DNA from: Bordetella parapertussis
Lineage (GTDB): Bacteria; Pseudomonadota; Gammaproteobacteria; Burkholderiales; Burkholderiaceae_C
Length of the DNA: 64,000 nucleotides
Direction of reading: 5' to 3'
NCBI GenBank assembly: GCA_945901125.1
Contig: CAMDKD010000009.1
Coordinates: 1-64,000 of the forward strand
The notes beneath the pieces are model-generated. The model did not search any database and had not been told where the DNA came from. It saw nothing but the letters and a program-made list of their open reading frames with translations. The translations under genes were made by a program, and so were the position numbers. This document shows positions 17,785-26,221 of this stretch, in pieces. Each line of letters opens with the position of its first letter. Within the stretch, counting starts at the first letter, position 1.

Positions 17785-18159
17785 TCATGGCTTGGCCTGA
17801 TAACGCACCCCTGGCAACTGCGCCAAAGCGGCGTCTTGTGTGTAGAGCGTTGCGCTGTGGGTTTGGGCGGTTTGCCAGATGATGGCGTCTGCCATGTGGA
17901 GTTTGTAGGTTTGGGCTGTAAGCGCGGCTTGGGTATAGGCCGTGATGTCCAAGTGAACCAAGCGTCCCAGTTTGAGATAGGCCAAGCTCTTGTCCACCCA
18001 TGCGGGTCCATGCAGTTGCGCCAGCCGTTTACTGACCTCGTAAACCACGATACCTGGCACCAAGAGCTGAGCGGTATCTTCAATCGCAGGCGCGAAAAAA
18101 TCAGCGCCCGGGTCATCTAAAAAATAAGCCAGCCACCCGCACGAATCGACCACATTCAT
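17785..18159 (-). CDS. vapC: VapC-type toxin (PIN-domain ribonuclease)
   Basis: A 124-residue PIN-domain protein. The first acidic residue is in NVVDSCGWLAYF, a central Glu in VVYEVSKRL, and the downstream acidic pair in LHMADAIIWQTA and LYTQDAAL. VapC proteins cut tRNA or rRNA in a metal-dependent way. The gene overlaps the end of the upstream AbrB-type antitoxin by 4 bases (ATGA). It is the second toxin module in the propionyl-CoA block. Confidence 0.88.
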   Translation of the reverse strand: MNVVDSCGWLAYFLDDPGADFFAPAIEDTAQLLVPGIVVYEVSKRLAQLHGPAWVDKSLAYLKLGRLVHLDITAYTQAALTAQTYKLHMADAIIWQTAQTHSATLYTQDAALAQLPGVRYQAKP

Positions 18160-18443
18160 GATGTATTAACGCGCCGCGCTAGCCACTGAGCACCGTCCAA
18201 AGGGGCGCAGCCGCCCGGCCACTCAGGGCCTTCGGGGTCGTTTTCAATGTGCGCCACATCCACGTCGGCAATTTTTGGCAGAAAGCCGCGCGCAGAGCGG
18301 ATGTCCAACTCAGGCTCTAGTACCGCCTGCCCCTGGTCATTCAAGCGGATGAACACCTTTTGACCTGTCTTGAGATTGAGCGCCTGACGAATATCTTTGG
18401 GTATAACAACTTGAAATTTAGGTGAAACCGTTAATGCCGTCAT
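18156..18443 (-). CDS. vapB: VapB-type antitoxin (AbrB/SpoVT fold)
   Basis: A 95-residue antitoxin. The N-terminal swapped-hairpin DNA-binding domain is clear in SPKFQVVIPKDIRQALNLK followed by GQKVFIRLNDQG. The C-terminal part is acidic and Pro/Gly rich and would neutralise the PIN toxin. The ATG at 18443 follows GAGG at good spacing. A 16-bp palindrome overlaps the predicted -10 upstream, which suggests autoregulation. Confidence 0.88.
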   Translation of the reverse strand: MTALTVSPKFQVVIPKDIRQALNLKTGQKVFIRLNDQGQAVLEPELDIRSARGFLPKIADVDVAHIENDPEGPEWPGGCAPLDGAQWLARRVNTS

Positions 18444-18462
18444 GCCGACCTCATTTCGTAAA

Positions 18463-18478
18463 ACAATTTGAAAATTGT
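18463..18478. promoter_or_regulatory. Palindromic operator over the vapBC promoter
   Basis: ACAATTTGAAAATTGT is a perfect 7-bp inverted repeat with a 2-base centre. On the minus strand the adjoining TACAAT forms a -10 with TTGCCT as -35, 17 bases apart. The palindrome therefore covers the -10 region 20 bases before the vapB start. Confidence 0.7.
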
Positions 18479-18515
18479 ACGGCTGGCATTCAATCTAGGC
18501 AAATCACCCCAAGCG

Positions 18516-20564
18516 TTAAGCCGCGAACTCCACAATCACCTGATCAACCGTCAACGACTCGCCTTTGGCGGCCATCACGCTTTTGACCACGCCGTCTTGC
18601 GCCGCAAACAACACGTTTTCCATTTTCATGGCTTCGATGACGGCCACGCGTTCACCGGCTTGCACTTTTTGCCCGACGCTGACGGCCACATCGACCAGCA
18701 GACCGGGCATGGGCGACAACACGAAACGGCTGAGGTCCGGCGGCGCTTTGAACGGCATTTGACGGTACAACTCGGCCATGCGTGGCGACACCACCAAGGC
18801 ATCGATGCGCCGTCCGTGGTGTTGTACTTGCAAGACCAGCGGATTCTTGGCGGATCCGCGTTCCACCTGAGCGGTGAAGGCTTGGCCGTTCACCGTACCC
18901 TCGATGGCAATATCGTTCAAGCGCGACGTGCTGTGTATGGCGTAGTTTTTGTCGTTGACTTTAATGACCGCGGTTCCGCGCCCACCTGCATCGTCGACTT
19001 CTACATCGCTGTACTGATGCTCGCCTTTGGCGTCGAGTGTGATCACCGCGTATTTTTGACCCACTTTGACATCATAACCGGGCAACTGTCCGCTGAGCGA
19101 GGCAGCGCGCTCGCGCGATTTGCGACGCACAAACGCCGCCAATGCCACCAGAAAATCATGGTCAGCGTGCGGCACGTCTTCGGCGTGAAAACCTTTGCCG
19201 AAATGCTCGGCGATGAAGCCGGTGTTGAAGTTGCCGGTGACAAAATCTGGATGCGCCAGCAGCGCGGCTTGAAACGGAATGTTCGAACTGATGCCGCGAA
19301 TCACAAAGCCGTTCAGCGCTTCGCGCATTTTTTGAATCGCATCATTGCGGTCGCGTCCGTGCACGATCAGCTTGGCAATCATCGAGTCGTAGTGCATGGA
19401 GATTTCACCGCCCTCTTGCACGCCGGTGTCGACGCGCACACCCAGCAATTTGCTGGTGTCGGCTTGCACCATGGTTTGCTCAGGCGGCTTGAAGCGAGTC
19501 AAGCGACCAGTAGACGGCAGGAAATTGCGGAACGGGTCTTCAGCGTTGATGCGGCACTCTATGGCCCAGCCGTTGCGCTGTATATCGGCTTGCGCGAAAG
19601 GCAGTTTTTCACCGGCGGCAACGCGGATCATCCACTCGACCAGATCGAGTCCGGTGATGCATTCGGTCACAGGGTGTTCAACCTGTAAGCGCGTGTTCAT
19701 CTCGAGGAAATAAAAACTCTGGTCTTTGCCGACCACGAACTCCACGGTGCCCGCACTCTGGTAATTCACTGCCTTGGCCAAGGCCACGGCTTGCGCACCC
19801 ATGGCGGCGCGCGTCTCATCGCTGATGAATGGCGACGGCGCTTCTTCAATCACCTTTTGGTGACGGCGTTGAATCGAGCATTCACGTTCGTTCAAAAACA
19901 CCACGTTGCCGTGCGCGTCGCCGAGCAACTGAATTTCAATGTGACGCGGCTCTTCAACAAATTTTTCAATGAACACCCGGTCGTCGCCGAAACTGTTGCG
20001 CGCTTCGTTACGGCAAGAGGTAAAGCCCTCGTGCGCTTCTTTGTCGTTATAGGCCACGCGCAAGCCTTTACCGCCGCCGCCGGCCGAGGCTTTGATCATC
20101 ACCGGATAGCCGATGCTCTTGGCGATCTCCACCGCTTTCTCAGGCGTTTCTATGGCTTCGTTCACGCCGGGAATGGTGTTGACCTTGGCGAGTGCAGCCA
20201 GTTTTTTGGAGGCGATCTTGTCGCCCATGGCTGCGATGGCTTTGTGCTTGGGGCCGATGAAAACGATGCCTTGCTCTTCACACAAACGTGCGAACTCTTC
20301 GTTCTCGCTCAAAAAACCGTAGCCCGGGTGAATGGCTTGTGCGCCAGTCTGTTTGGCAGCCGCAATGATTTTGCCTGCCACCAAATAGCTTTCACGGCTG
20401 GCCGCCGGACCGATATGAACCGCTTCGTCAGCTAACGCCACAAAGCGCGCATTGCGGTCTGCTTCAGAGTAAACGGCTACCGTGGCAATGCCCATGCGGC
20501 GCGCAGTGGCGATGACGCGGCAGGCGATTTCACCTCGATTGGCAATCAGTATTTTGTTAAACAT
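18516..20564 (-). CDS. pccA: Propionyl-CoA carboxylase alpha subunit (biotin carboxylase + biotin carrier)
   Basis: A 682-residue protein that carboxylates biotin with ATP and presents it to PccB, making methylmalonyl-CoA from propionyl-CoA. The biotin carboxylase domain begins FNKILIANRGEIACRVI and has the ATP-grasp loop KASAGGGGKGLRV. The C-terminal biotinyl domain has the EAMKMEN lysine site (about residue 648). The central BT domain fits PccA better than AccC or MccA. It lies in line with pccB, meaB and the mutase. Its first 35 bases are duplicated 121 bp upstream, producing a short decoy reading frame. Confidence 0.95.
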   Translation of the reverse strand: MFNKILIANRGEIACRVIATARRMGIATVAVYSEADRNARFVALADEAVHIGPAASRESYLVAGKIIAAAKQTGAQAIHPGYGFLSENEEFARLCEEQGIVFIGPKHKAIAAMGDKIASKKLAALAKVNTIPGVNEAIETPEKAVEIAKSIGYPVMIKASAGGGGKGLRVAYNDKEAHEGFTSCRNEARNSFGDDRVFIEKFVEEPRHIEIQLLGDAHGNVVFLNERECSIQRRHQKVIEEAPSPFISDETRAAMGAQAVALAKAVNYQSAGTVEFVVGKDQSFYFLEMNTRLQVEHPVTECITGLDLVEWMIRVAAGEKLPFAQADIQRNGWAIECRINAEDPFRNFLPSTGRLTRFKPPEQTMVQADTSKLLGVRVDTGVQEGGEISMHYDSMIAKLIVHGRDRNDAIQKMREALNGFVIRGISSNIPFQAALLAHPDFVTGNFNTGFIAEHFGKGFHAEDVPHADHDFLVALAAFVRRKSRERAASLSGQLPGYDVKVGQKYAVITLDAKGEHQYSDVEVDDAGGRGTAVIKVNDKNYAIHSTSRLNDIAIEGTVNGQAFTAQVERGSAKNPLVLQVQHHGRRIDALVVSPRMAELYRQMPFKAPPDLSRFVLSPMPGLLVDVAVSVGQKVQAGERVAVIEAMKMENVLFAAQDGVVKSVMAAKGESLTVDQVIVEFAA
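20530..20564. repeat. 35-bp direct repeat, copy 1 (start of pccA)
   Basis: The sequence covering the pccA start codon and first 11 codons (20530-20564) recurs at 20651-20685 with a single A/C difference. Copy 1 belongs to the functional gene. Confidence 0.9.
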
Positions 20565-20685
20565 GGGTCATCTCCATCGACCTGAAATCGCCTGCATGCG
20601 CTACGCGCACCATGCAATTTAGCTGCGCTGCTGCGCCGCTTCGCGGCTGGTCACCTCGCTTGGCAATCAGTATTTTGTTAAACAT
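20557..20685 (-). other. 42-codon upstream reading frame made from a duplicated pccA start
   Basis: The duplicated copy restores an ATG at 20685 behind a good GGAG ribosome site. The frame reads MFNKILIAKRGD like PccA, then leaves the homology and ends at a TAA (20557-20559) that overlaps the true pccA start out of frame. It could act as a leader peptide coupling pccB/pccA translation, or be a non-functional scar of a duplication. It is unlikely to make a useful protein. Confidence 0.55.
20651..20685. repeat. 35-bp direct repeat, copy 2 (upstream of pccA)
   Basis: Matches 34 of 35 bases of 20530-20564, offset by 121 bp. It lies between pccB and pccA. Confidence 0.9.
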
Positions 20686-20705
20686 ATTTTTCTCCAACGC
20701 ATTCT

Positions 20706-22238
20706 TCACAGCGGAATATTGCCGTGCTTACGCCACGGGTTCTCAACTTTTTTGTCTTTCAGCATGACCAGCGAACGGCAAATGCGTTTGCGGGTTTCGC
20801 TAGGCAATATCACGTCATCGATAAAGCCACGCGCACCGGCCACAAACGGATTGGCGAATCGGGCTTTGTATTCAGCTTCTTTGGCAGCGAGTTTTTCCGG
20901 GTTGCCTTTGTCTTCGCGGAAGATGATTTCCACTGCGCCCTTGGCGCCCATAACGGCAATCTCGGCGTGCGGCCAGGCGAAGTTCACGTCGCCGCGCAAA
21001 TGCTTGGAGGCCATCACGTCATACGCGCCGCCGTAGGCCTTGCGCGTGATGACGGTGATTTTCGGCACAGTACATTCGGCGTAAGCGTAAAGCAGCTTGG
21101 CACCGTGTTTGATGATGCCGCCGAACTCTTGCGACGTACCCGGCATGAAACCCGGCACATCGACAAAGGTGATCACGGGGATATTGAAGGCATCGCAAAA
21201 GCGCACAAAGCGACCCGCTTTGATAGAGCTCTTGATGTCCAGACAACCGGCCAGCACCAGCGGCTGGTTGGCGACTATGCCCACGGTTTGTCCGGCCATG
21301 CGGGCAAAACCTATGAGTATGTTTTTCGCGTACTCGGGTTGCAGCTCAAAAAAATCGCCGTCGTCAACAGTCTTGAGGATCAACTCTTTCATGTCGTAAG
21401 GCGTGTTGGGGTTGTCCGGCACCAGCGTGTCCAGGCTCAGGTCCATACGCTCGGTCGGGTCACCGCTGGGGCGGATAGGCGGTTTCTCGCGGTTGTTCAA
21501 AGGCAGGTAGTTGTACAAACGGCGCAGCATCAACAAGGCTTCGACATCGTTGTTGAATGCCAGATCAGCGACACCGCTTTTGGTGGTGTGGGTCACAGCG
21601 CCGCCGAGTTCTTCTGCACTCACTTCTTCGTGGGTGACGGTTTTCACCACATCAGGACCGGTAACAAACATGTAAGAGCTGTCTTTCACCATGAAGATGA
21701 AATCGGTGAGTGCCGGCGAATACACGGCACCGCCGGCCGACGGTCCCATGATCATGCTGATTTGCGGCACCACACCGCTGGCCAGCACATTGCGCTGAAA
21801 CACTTCGGCATAACCGCCCAGAGACGCCACGCCTTCTTGAATACGCGCGCCGCCCGAATCGTTCAAGCCTATGACAGGCGCGCCGACTTTCATGGCCTGG
21901 TCCATGATCTTGCAGATTTTTTCCGCATGGGTTTCGGACAAAGCGCCGCCGTAGACCGTGAAATCCTGGCTGTAAACAAACACTAGGCGACCGTTGATCA
22001 TGCCGTAGCCGGTGACCACGCCGTCGCCCGGGATCTTGCTGTCTTGCATGCCGAAGTCGGTGCAGCGGTGCTCGACAAACATGTCCCATTCTTCAAACGT
22101 GCCTTCATCCAGCAGCACTTCCAGACGCTCACGCGCAGTCAGCTTGCCTTTGCTGTGCTGGGCGGCGATGCGCTTCTCGCCGCCACCCATGCGGGCAGCA
22201 GCTCTTTTTTCTTCCAGCTGATGAATGATTTCCTGCAT
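20706..22238 (-). CDS. pccB: Propionyl-CoA carboxylase beta subunit (carboxyltransferase)
   Basis: A 510-residue acyl-CoA carboxyltransferase that moves the carboxyl group from biotin to propionyl-CoA. It has the two crotonase-like halves: the oxyanion-forming GGAV in MGPSAGGAVYSPALTDF and the second in ITRKAYGGAYDVMASK. FVDVPGFMPGTSQEFGGII is a strong PccB/MmdA signature. The length equals typical PccB. Start ATG at 22238. It lies 25 bases after meaB in the same direction. Acetyl-CoA-specific use cannot be excluded but context favours propionyl-CoA. Confidence 0.95.
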   Translation of the reverse strand: MQEIIHQLEEKRAAARMGGGEKRIAAQHSKGKLTARERLEVLLDEGTFEEWDMFVEHRCTDFGMQDSKIPGDGVVTGYGMINGRLVFVYSQDFTVYGGALSETHAEKICKIMDQAMKVGAPVIGLNDSGGARIQEGVASLGGYAEVFQRNVLASGVVPQISMIMGPSAGGAVYSPALTDFIFMVKDSSYMFVTGPDVVKTVTHEEVSAEELGGAVTHTTKSGVADLAFNNDVEALLMLRRLYNYLPLNNREKPPIRPSGDPTERMDLSLDTLVPDNPNTPYDMKELILKTVDDGDFFELQPEYAKNILIGFARMAGQTVGIVANQPLVLAGCLDIKSSIKAGRFVRFCDAFNIPVITFVDVPGFMPGTSQEFGGIIKHGAKLLYAYAECTVPKITVITRKAYGGAYDVMASKHLRGDVNFAWPHAEIAVMGAKGAVEIIFREDKGNPEKLAAKEAEYKARFANPFVAGARGFIDDVILPSETRKRICRSLVMLKDKKVENPWRKHGNIPL

Positions 22239-22262
22239 ATTCGATCCTCTTTGGTTTTCTTT

Positions 22263-23276
22263 TTAGCTTTCGGCTTCAGGGCGGGATGCTAACGCGAGCA
22301 ATTGTCGTGCTGCCGTGGATGCGGCAATACGACCAGCGAGTACTTCCTGTTGCATGTGCGACAGCGCAGCGGCAACGCCTGCGTGTTGGGTGAAAGCGTC
22401 TTTCAAGCCTGACTGTATGCGTTCGTTCATCCATGTCAAAGCCTGCGACTGTCGCCTGTGTACCCATCGTCCGCCATCGGTTTGCAATTGTTGGAAACGC
22501 ATGACCTTCTCCCACAATTCATTCAAACCCAAGCCGTTCAATGCGCTCAGTCGCATGACCTCGGCCTGCCACACCGGTGTTTCACCGGAAGCATGGTGGC
22601 CCAGCAAGTGCAGCGCACTTTGAATGAAAGACTGCGCGCGTGTAGCAGCATCCTCATCAATATCAGCTTTGTTGATAAGAATCAGGTCGGCCAGTTCCAT
22701 CACGCCTTTTTTGATCGCCTGCAAATCGTCACCGGCATTGGGCAATTGCATCAACACAAACATGTCTGTCATGCCGGCCACGGCGGTTTCGCTTTGACCC
22801 ACACCTACAGTTTCCACAATGACGATGTCGTAACCGGCGGCCTCGCACACCAGCATGCATTCGCGGGTTTTCTCAGCCACACCGCCTAGCGTTCCGCTGC
22901 TCGGACTGGGGCGGATAAAAGCAGACGGATGCACCGACAAATGCTCCATGCGGGTTTTATCGCCAAGTATGGATCCGCCGGACACGCTGGAAGACGGATC
23001 AATCGCCAGCACCGCGACTTTGTGGCCTTTGTCTATCAGCCACAAACCCAGTGTTTCTATCAAAGTGCTTTTGCCCACGCCGGGCACGCCGCTCAAGCCT
23101 ATGCGCAAGCTCTTGCCCGTGTGCGGTAGCAATTGCGTCAACAAGGCATCAGCCTGTACACGGTGATCCGGCAGTGTCGACTCCAGCAGCGTGATGGCTT
23201 TGGCCATGGCTCGGCGCTGCACCGCAGGCGCAGTGCTGTGCAGGTCTGATAAGGATGGTGAGTTTGCTAGTGCCAT
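22263..23276 (-). CDS. meaB: Methylmalonyl-CoA mutase-associated GTPase MeaB (ArgK)
   Basis: A 337-residue G3E-family P-loop GTPase that gates cobalamin loading and protects methylmalonyl-CoA mutase. Walker A is GLSGVPGVGKST, the Mg/switch region includes VAVLAIDPSSSVSGGSILGDKTRM, the G3 motif is ETVGVGQSE, and NKAD is the G4 motif. The C-terminal dimerisation arm is present. Its ATG (23276) overlaps the stop of an upstream PIN toxin gene as TGATG, so ribosomes finishing the toxin would start meaB. Next downstream is pccB. Confidence 0.95.
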   Translation of the reverse strand: MALANSPSLSDLHSTAPAVQRRAMAKAITLLESTLPDHRVQADALLTQLLPHTGKSLRIGLSGVPGVGKSTLIETLGLWLIDKGHKVAVLAIDPSSSVSGGSILGDKTRMEHLSVHPSAFIRPSPSSGTLGGVAEKTRECMLVCEAAGYDIVIVETVGVGQSETAVAGMTDMFVLMQLPNAGDDLQAIKKGVMELADLILINKADIDEDAATRAQSFIQSALHLLGHHASGETPVWQAEVMRLSALNGLGLNELWEKVMRFQQLQTDGGRWVHRRQSQALTWMNERIQSGLKDAFTQHAGVAAALSHMQQEVLAGRIAASTAARQLLALASRPEAES

Positions 23277-23698
23277 CAGAGAATCTCAAAAGCGCGGCCA
23301 TCGGCCAGGCGATAACGGGAAAAGTCGCGCACGTCCAGGGTCATGATGCGGTTAACACCGGTATCCGAAGCCAGATAGACCAAAGACGCATCTGCAAAGT
23401 CCATTTCGGTGCGTGGAGACTGGGTATAGCGGCGCATCAATTCGGCCATACCTTCTAAATTCCCTTGATCAAACGGAAAGATGGATAAGCCATCAGCTGC
23501 CACCCAGCGTAAAAACGCATAGCGTTGCGGCAAGCCCAATAAATGACTGGCCTCGGTGATGCAAGGCCAGGTGCTGGTCAGCAACCATTGCTCTTTGGCG
23601 GCCTGCGCAAACAACTGGCTGTAATGCGCACTCTCAAAATGCTCGCGCCCGAACAGTGCCACCATGGCGCTTGCATCAACGATCGCTGCGAATGCCAT
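23276..23698 (-). CDS. PIN-domain toxin (VapC-like) coupled to meaB
   Basis: A 140-residue PIN-domain protein. The first catalytic Asp is in AAIVDASAMVALF, a Glu in CITEASHLL, and the late acidic cluster in EMDFADASLVYLA and IMTLDVRDFS. It is a predicted ribonuclease toxin paired with the ribbon-helix-helix protein whose gene overlaps it by 23 bases. Unusually, its own stop overlaps the meaB start, tying toxin and metabolic GTPase translation. It is the third toxin module in the region. Confidence 0.87.
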   Translation of the reverse strand: MAFAAIVDASAMVALFGREHFESAHYSQLFAQAAKEQWLLTSTWPCITEASHLLGLPQRYAFLRWVAADGLSIFPFDQGNLEGMAELMRRYTQSPRTEMDFADASLVYLASDTGVNRIMTLDVRDFSRYRLADGRAFEIL

Positions 23699-23990
23699 GC
23701 TTTGCCTGCAATTTCGCTACCAGCTGAGCGCGGGAGCGCTCCGTGTCATAAGGCTGTTCATAGCCCTCAAAGGCCTTGGCTACTGCCGCGTCAGCCGGGT
23801 TGGCATTTGGCCCGAAGGCTCTTTGCTCTTCCTCGGCCTTCAAAGCCAGCATCAGCTCATAGGGGTTTTTGCGGCCCAGGGCGCGCTCCACCGCGTCGAT
23901 GATGAACTGAGATTTGGTAATGCCTTGGCGCTTTGCAGCTTGCTCAAGCTGCTTTTCCAGCAAAGGATCCATGCGCACAGAAACTGCCAT
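23676..23990 (-). CDS. Ribbon-helix-helix antitoxin (CopG-like)
   Basis: A 104-residue protein. The N-terminal beta-strand AVSVRMDPLLEKQLEQAAKR and helix pair GITKSQFIIDAVERAL form a ribbon-helix-helix DNA-binding domain. The C-terminal half (residues 50-104) is charged and probably binds the PIN toxin. The ATG at 23990 is preferred over the one at 24002 because GGAG lies at normal spacing before it. Tandem ATACAGTA repeats lie just upstream. Confidence 0.82.
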   Translation of the reverse strand: MAVSVRMDPLLEKQLEQAAKRQGITKSQFIIDAVERALGRKNPYELMLALKAEEEQRAFGPNANPADAAVAKAFEGYEQPYDTERSRAQLVAKLQAKHGIRSDR

Positions 23991-24007
23991 GACTTGCTCC
24001 ATTCGAA

Positions 24008-24023
24008 ATACAGTAATACAGTA
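24008..24023. promoter_or_regulatory. Tandem ATACAGTA repeats before the RHH antitoxin
   Basis: Two contiguous copies of ATACAGTA (24008-24015 and 24016-24023), 18 bases before the chosen start. Tandem short repeats are typical targets of ribbon-helix-helix repressors, so this is a likely autoregulatory site between the mutase stop (24035) and the module. Confidence 0.6.
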
Positions 24024-24034
24024 TAACGAAGGCT

Positions 24035-26215
24035 TCAGGCTTGCAAAGTCTTGTTGATCTGTTCTAGCACATCCCGGGCGCTCACAGGAATCGGCGTACC
24101 GGGCCCGTAAATGCCCTTCACACCTGCCTGGTACAGGAAATCGTAGTCCTGGCGGGGAATGACGCCGCCGACAAACACAATGATGTCGTCAGCACCTTGT
24201 TTTTTGAGTTCGGCAATGATGGCCGGCACCAAGGTTTTGTGGCCGGCCGCCAGCGTGGACACGCCGACCGCATGCACATCGTTTTCAATCGCCTGGCGCG
24301 CGCATTCCTCGGGGGTTTGAAACAACGGTCCTATGTCCACGTCAAAGCCCAGGTCGGCAAACGCTGTCGCCACCACTTTGGCGCCCCGGTCGTGGCCGTC
24401 CTGACCTAATTTAGAAATCATGACGCGCGGACGACGGCCTTGCTTTTGTGCAAACGCGGCGATGTCGGCTTTGACGGCGTTCCAATATTCCATGGTGTCT
24501 CCAACGTGTTCGCCGCTGTCGTAGGCAGCCGCATAGACACCGCTGATTTTTTGCGTGTCTGCACGGTGACGGCCGAATACTTTTTCCAGCGCATCGCTGA
24601 CCTCGCCTACCGTGGCGCGCAAACGCACGGCTTTGATCGACAAGTCCATCAGATTGCCGCTGCCGTCCTGCGCCGCTTGTGTCAAAGCCTCTAAAGCCTT
24701 GGCAACAGCAGTGTTGTCGCGTGCCGCCTTGATGCGGTGCAGTCTTTCGATTTGCGAGTCGCGCACTTTGACGTTGTCTATGTCGCGCACATCGACCGCG
24801 TCCTGGGTTTGCAGTTTGTACTTATTCACGCCGACGATCACGTCCTGGCCGGAATCTATGCGCGCCTGTTTGTCAGCGGCGGCTGCTTCAATTTTCAGCT
24901 TGGCCCAACCCGAACCCACCGCCTTGATCATGCCGCCCATGGCGTTGACTTCTTCGATGATTTTCCAGGCTTCGTCGGCCATGTCCTGGGTGAGTTTTTC
25001 CATCATGTAACTGCCGGCCCAGGGATCAATCACATTCGTGATATGGGTTTCTTCCTGAATGATGAGTTGCGTGTTGCGGGCAATGCGCGAGGAAAACTCG
25101 GTGGGCAGCGCAATCGCTTCGTCAAAACTGTTGGTGTGCAGACTTTGGGTGCCGCCGAACACCGCGGCCATGGCTTCGATGGTGGTGCGCACAATATTGT
25201 TGTACGGGTCTTGTTCGGTCAATGACCAGCCCGAGGTCTGGCAATGCGTGCGCAGCATCAGGCTCTTGGGATTTTTCGCGCCCACCTCTTGCATGATGCG
25301 GCACCACAGCAAACGCGCTGCACGCATCTTGGCGATTTCCAGATAGAAATTCATGCCTATGGCCCAGAAGAACGACAAACGCGGCGCAAACGCGTCCACA
25401 TCCAGTCCTTGCTTCATGGCGGTACGCACGTACTCCTGACCATCGGCCAGTGTCAATGCAAGTTCCAGCGCCTGGTTGGCACCGGCTTCTTGCATGTGGT
25501 AGCCGCTGATGCTGATCGAGTTGAATTTGGGCATGTGCCCGGCGGTATACGCGATGATGTCGCCGACGATGCGCATGCTGGGCTCGGGTGGATAAATATA
25601 GGTGTTGCGCACCATGAATTCTTTGAGAATGTCGTTTTGTATGGTGCCGCTGAGCTGGTCTTGCGACACGCCCTGCTCATCGGCTGCCACCACATAACCG
25701 GCGAGCACCGGCAACACGGCGCCGTTCATGGTCATGGACACAGACACTTTGTCCAGCGGAATCTGGTCAAACAAAATCTTCATGTCTTCGACCGAGTCGA
25801 TGGCCACACCTGCTTTGCCCACGTCACCCGTTACACGCGGATGGTCTGAGTCATACCCGCGATGTGTTGCCAAATCAAAAGCCACCGACACGCCTTGACC
25901 GCCTGCAGCCAGTGCTTTGCGGTAAAACGCATTGGATTCTTCAGCGGTAGAAAACCCGGCGTACTGTCTGATGGTCCACGGACGCACCGCATACATGCTG
26001 GCTTGCGGTCCGCGCAAAAACGGCGCAAAGCCAGGCAAGGTATCGGTATAGGGCAAGCTTGCAGTGTCTTGCGCCGTGTACAAAGGCTTGACGGTGATGC
26101 CGTCGGGTGTGACCCAGTTCAACTTGTTCAAGTCCCCGCCGGGGGCAGACTTGGCGGCCGCCTTCTCCCAATCTGTGATGCTGTGTTTGGCGAAATGTTG
26201 TTTGTCTTGACTCAT
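24035..26215 (-). CDS. Methylmalonyl-CoA mutase (single-chain, B12-dependent)
   Basis: A 726-residue mutase of the large, single-polypeptide type that converts (R)-methylmalonyl-CoA to succinyl-CoA. The N-terminal TIM barrel has LPYTDTLPGFAPFLRGP and RPWTIRQYAGFSTAEESN. The C-terminal B12 domain shows KLGQDGHDRGAKV (the His that ligates cobalt), VSTLAAGH and VFVGGVIP. The start ATG at 26215 lies 6 bases after the decarboxylase stop, so the two are likely co-transcribed. The downstream toxin module and meaB follow. It needs MeaB for cofactor handling. Confidence 0.96.
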   Translation of the reverse strand: MSQDKQHFAKHSITDWEKAAAKSAPGGDLNKLNWVTPDGITVKPLYTAQDTASLPYTDTLPGFAPFLRGPQASMYAVRPWTIRQYAGFSTAEESNAFYRKALAAGGQGVSVAFDLATHRGYDSDHPRVTGDVGKAGVAIDSVEDMKILFDQIPLDKVSVSMTMNGAVLPVLAGYVVAADEQGVSQDQLSGTIQNDILKEFMVRNTYIYPPEPSMRIVGDIIAYTAGHMPKFNSISISGYHMQEAGANQALELALTLADGQEYVRTAMKQGLDVDAFAPRLSFFWAIGMNFYLEIAKMRAARLLWCRIMQEVGAKNPKSLMLRTHCQTSGWSLTEQDPYNNIVRTTIEAMAAVFGGTQSLHTNSFDEAIALPTEFSSRIARNTQLIIQEETHITNVIDPWAGSYMMEKLTQDMADEAWKIIEEVNAMGGMIKAVGSGWAKLKIEAAAADKQARIDSGQDVIVGVNKYKLQTQDAVDVRDIDNVKVRDSQIERLHRIKAARDNTAVAKALEALTQAAQDGSGNLMDLSIKAVRLRATVGEVSDALEKVFGRHRADTQKISGVYAAAYDSGEHVGDTMEYWNAVKADIAAFAQKQGRRPRVMISKLGQDGHDRGAKVVATAFADLGFDVDIGPLFQTPEECARQAIENDVHAVGVSTLAAGHKTLVPAIIAELKKQGADDIIVFVGGVIPRQDYDFLYQAGVKGIYGPGTPIPVSARDVLEQINKTLQA

Positions 26216-26221
26216 AGCTGT

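Noticed and set aside
18468..21986. Long antisense open frames over pccA and pccB
   Set aside because: They lie wholly inside the carboxylase genes and show no recognisable motifs.
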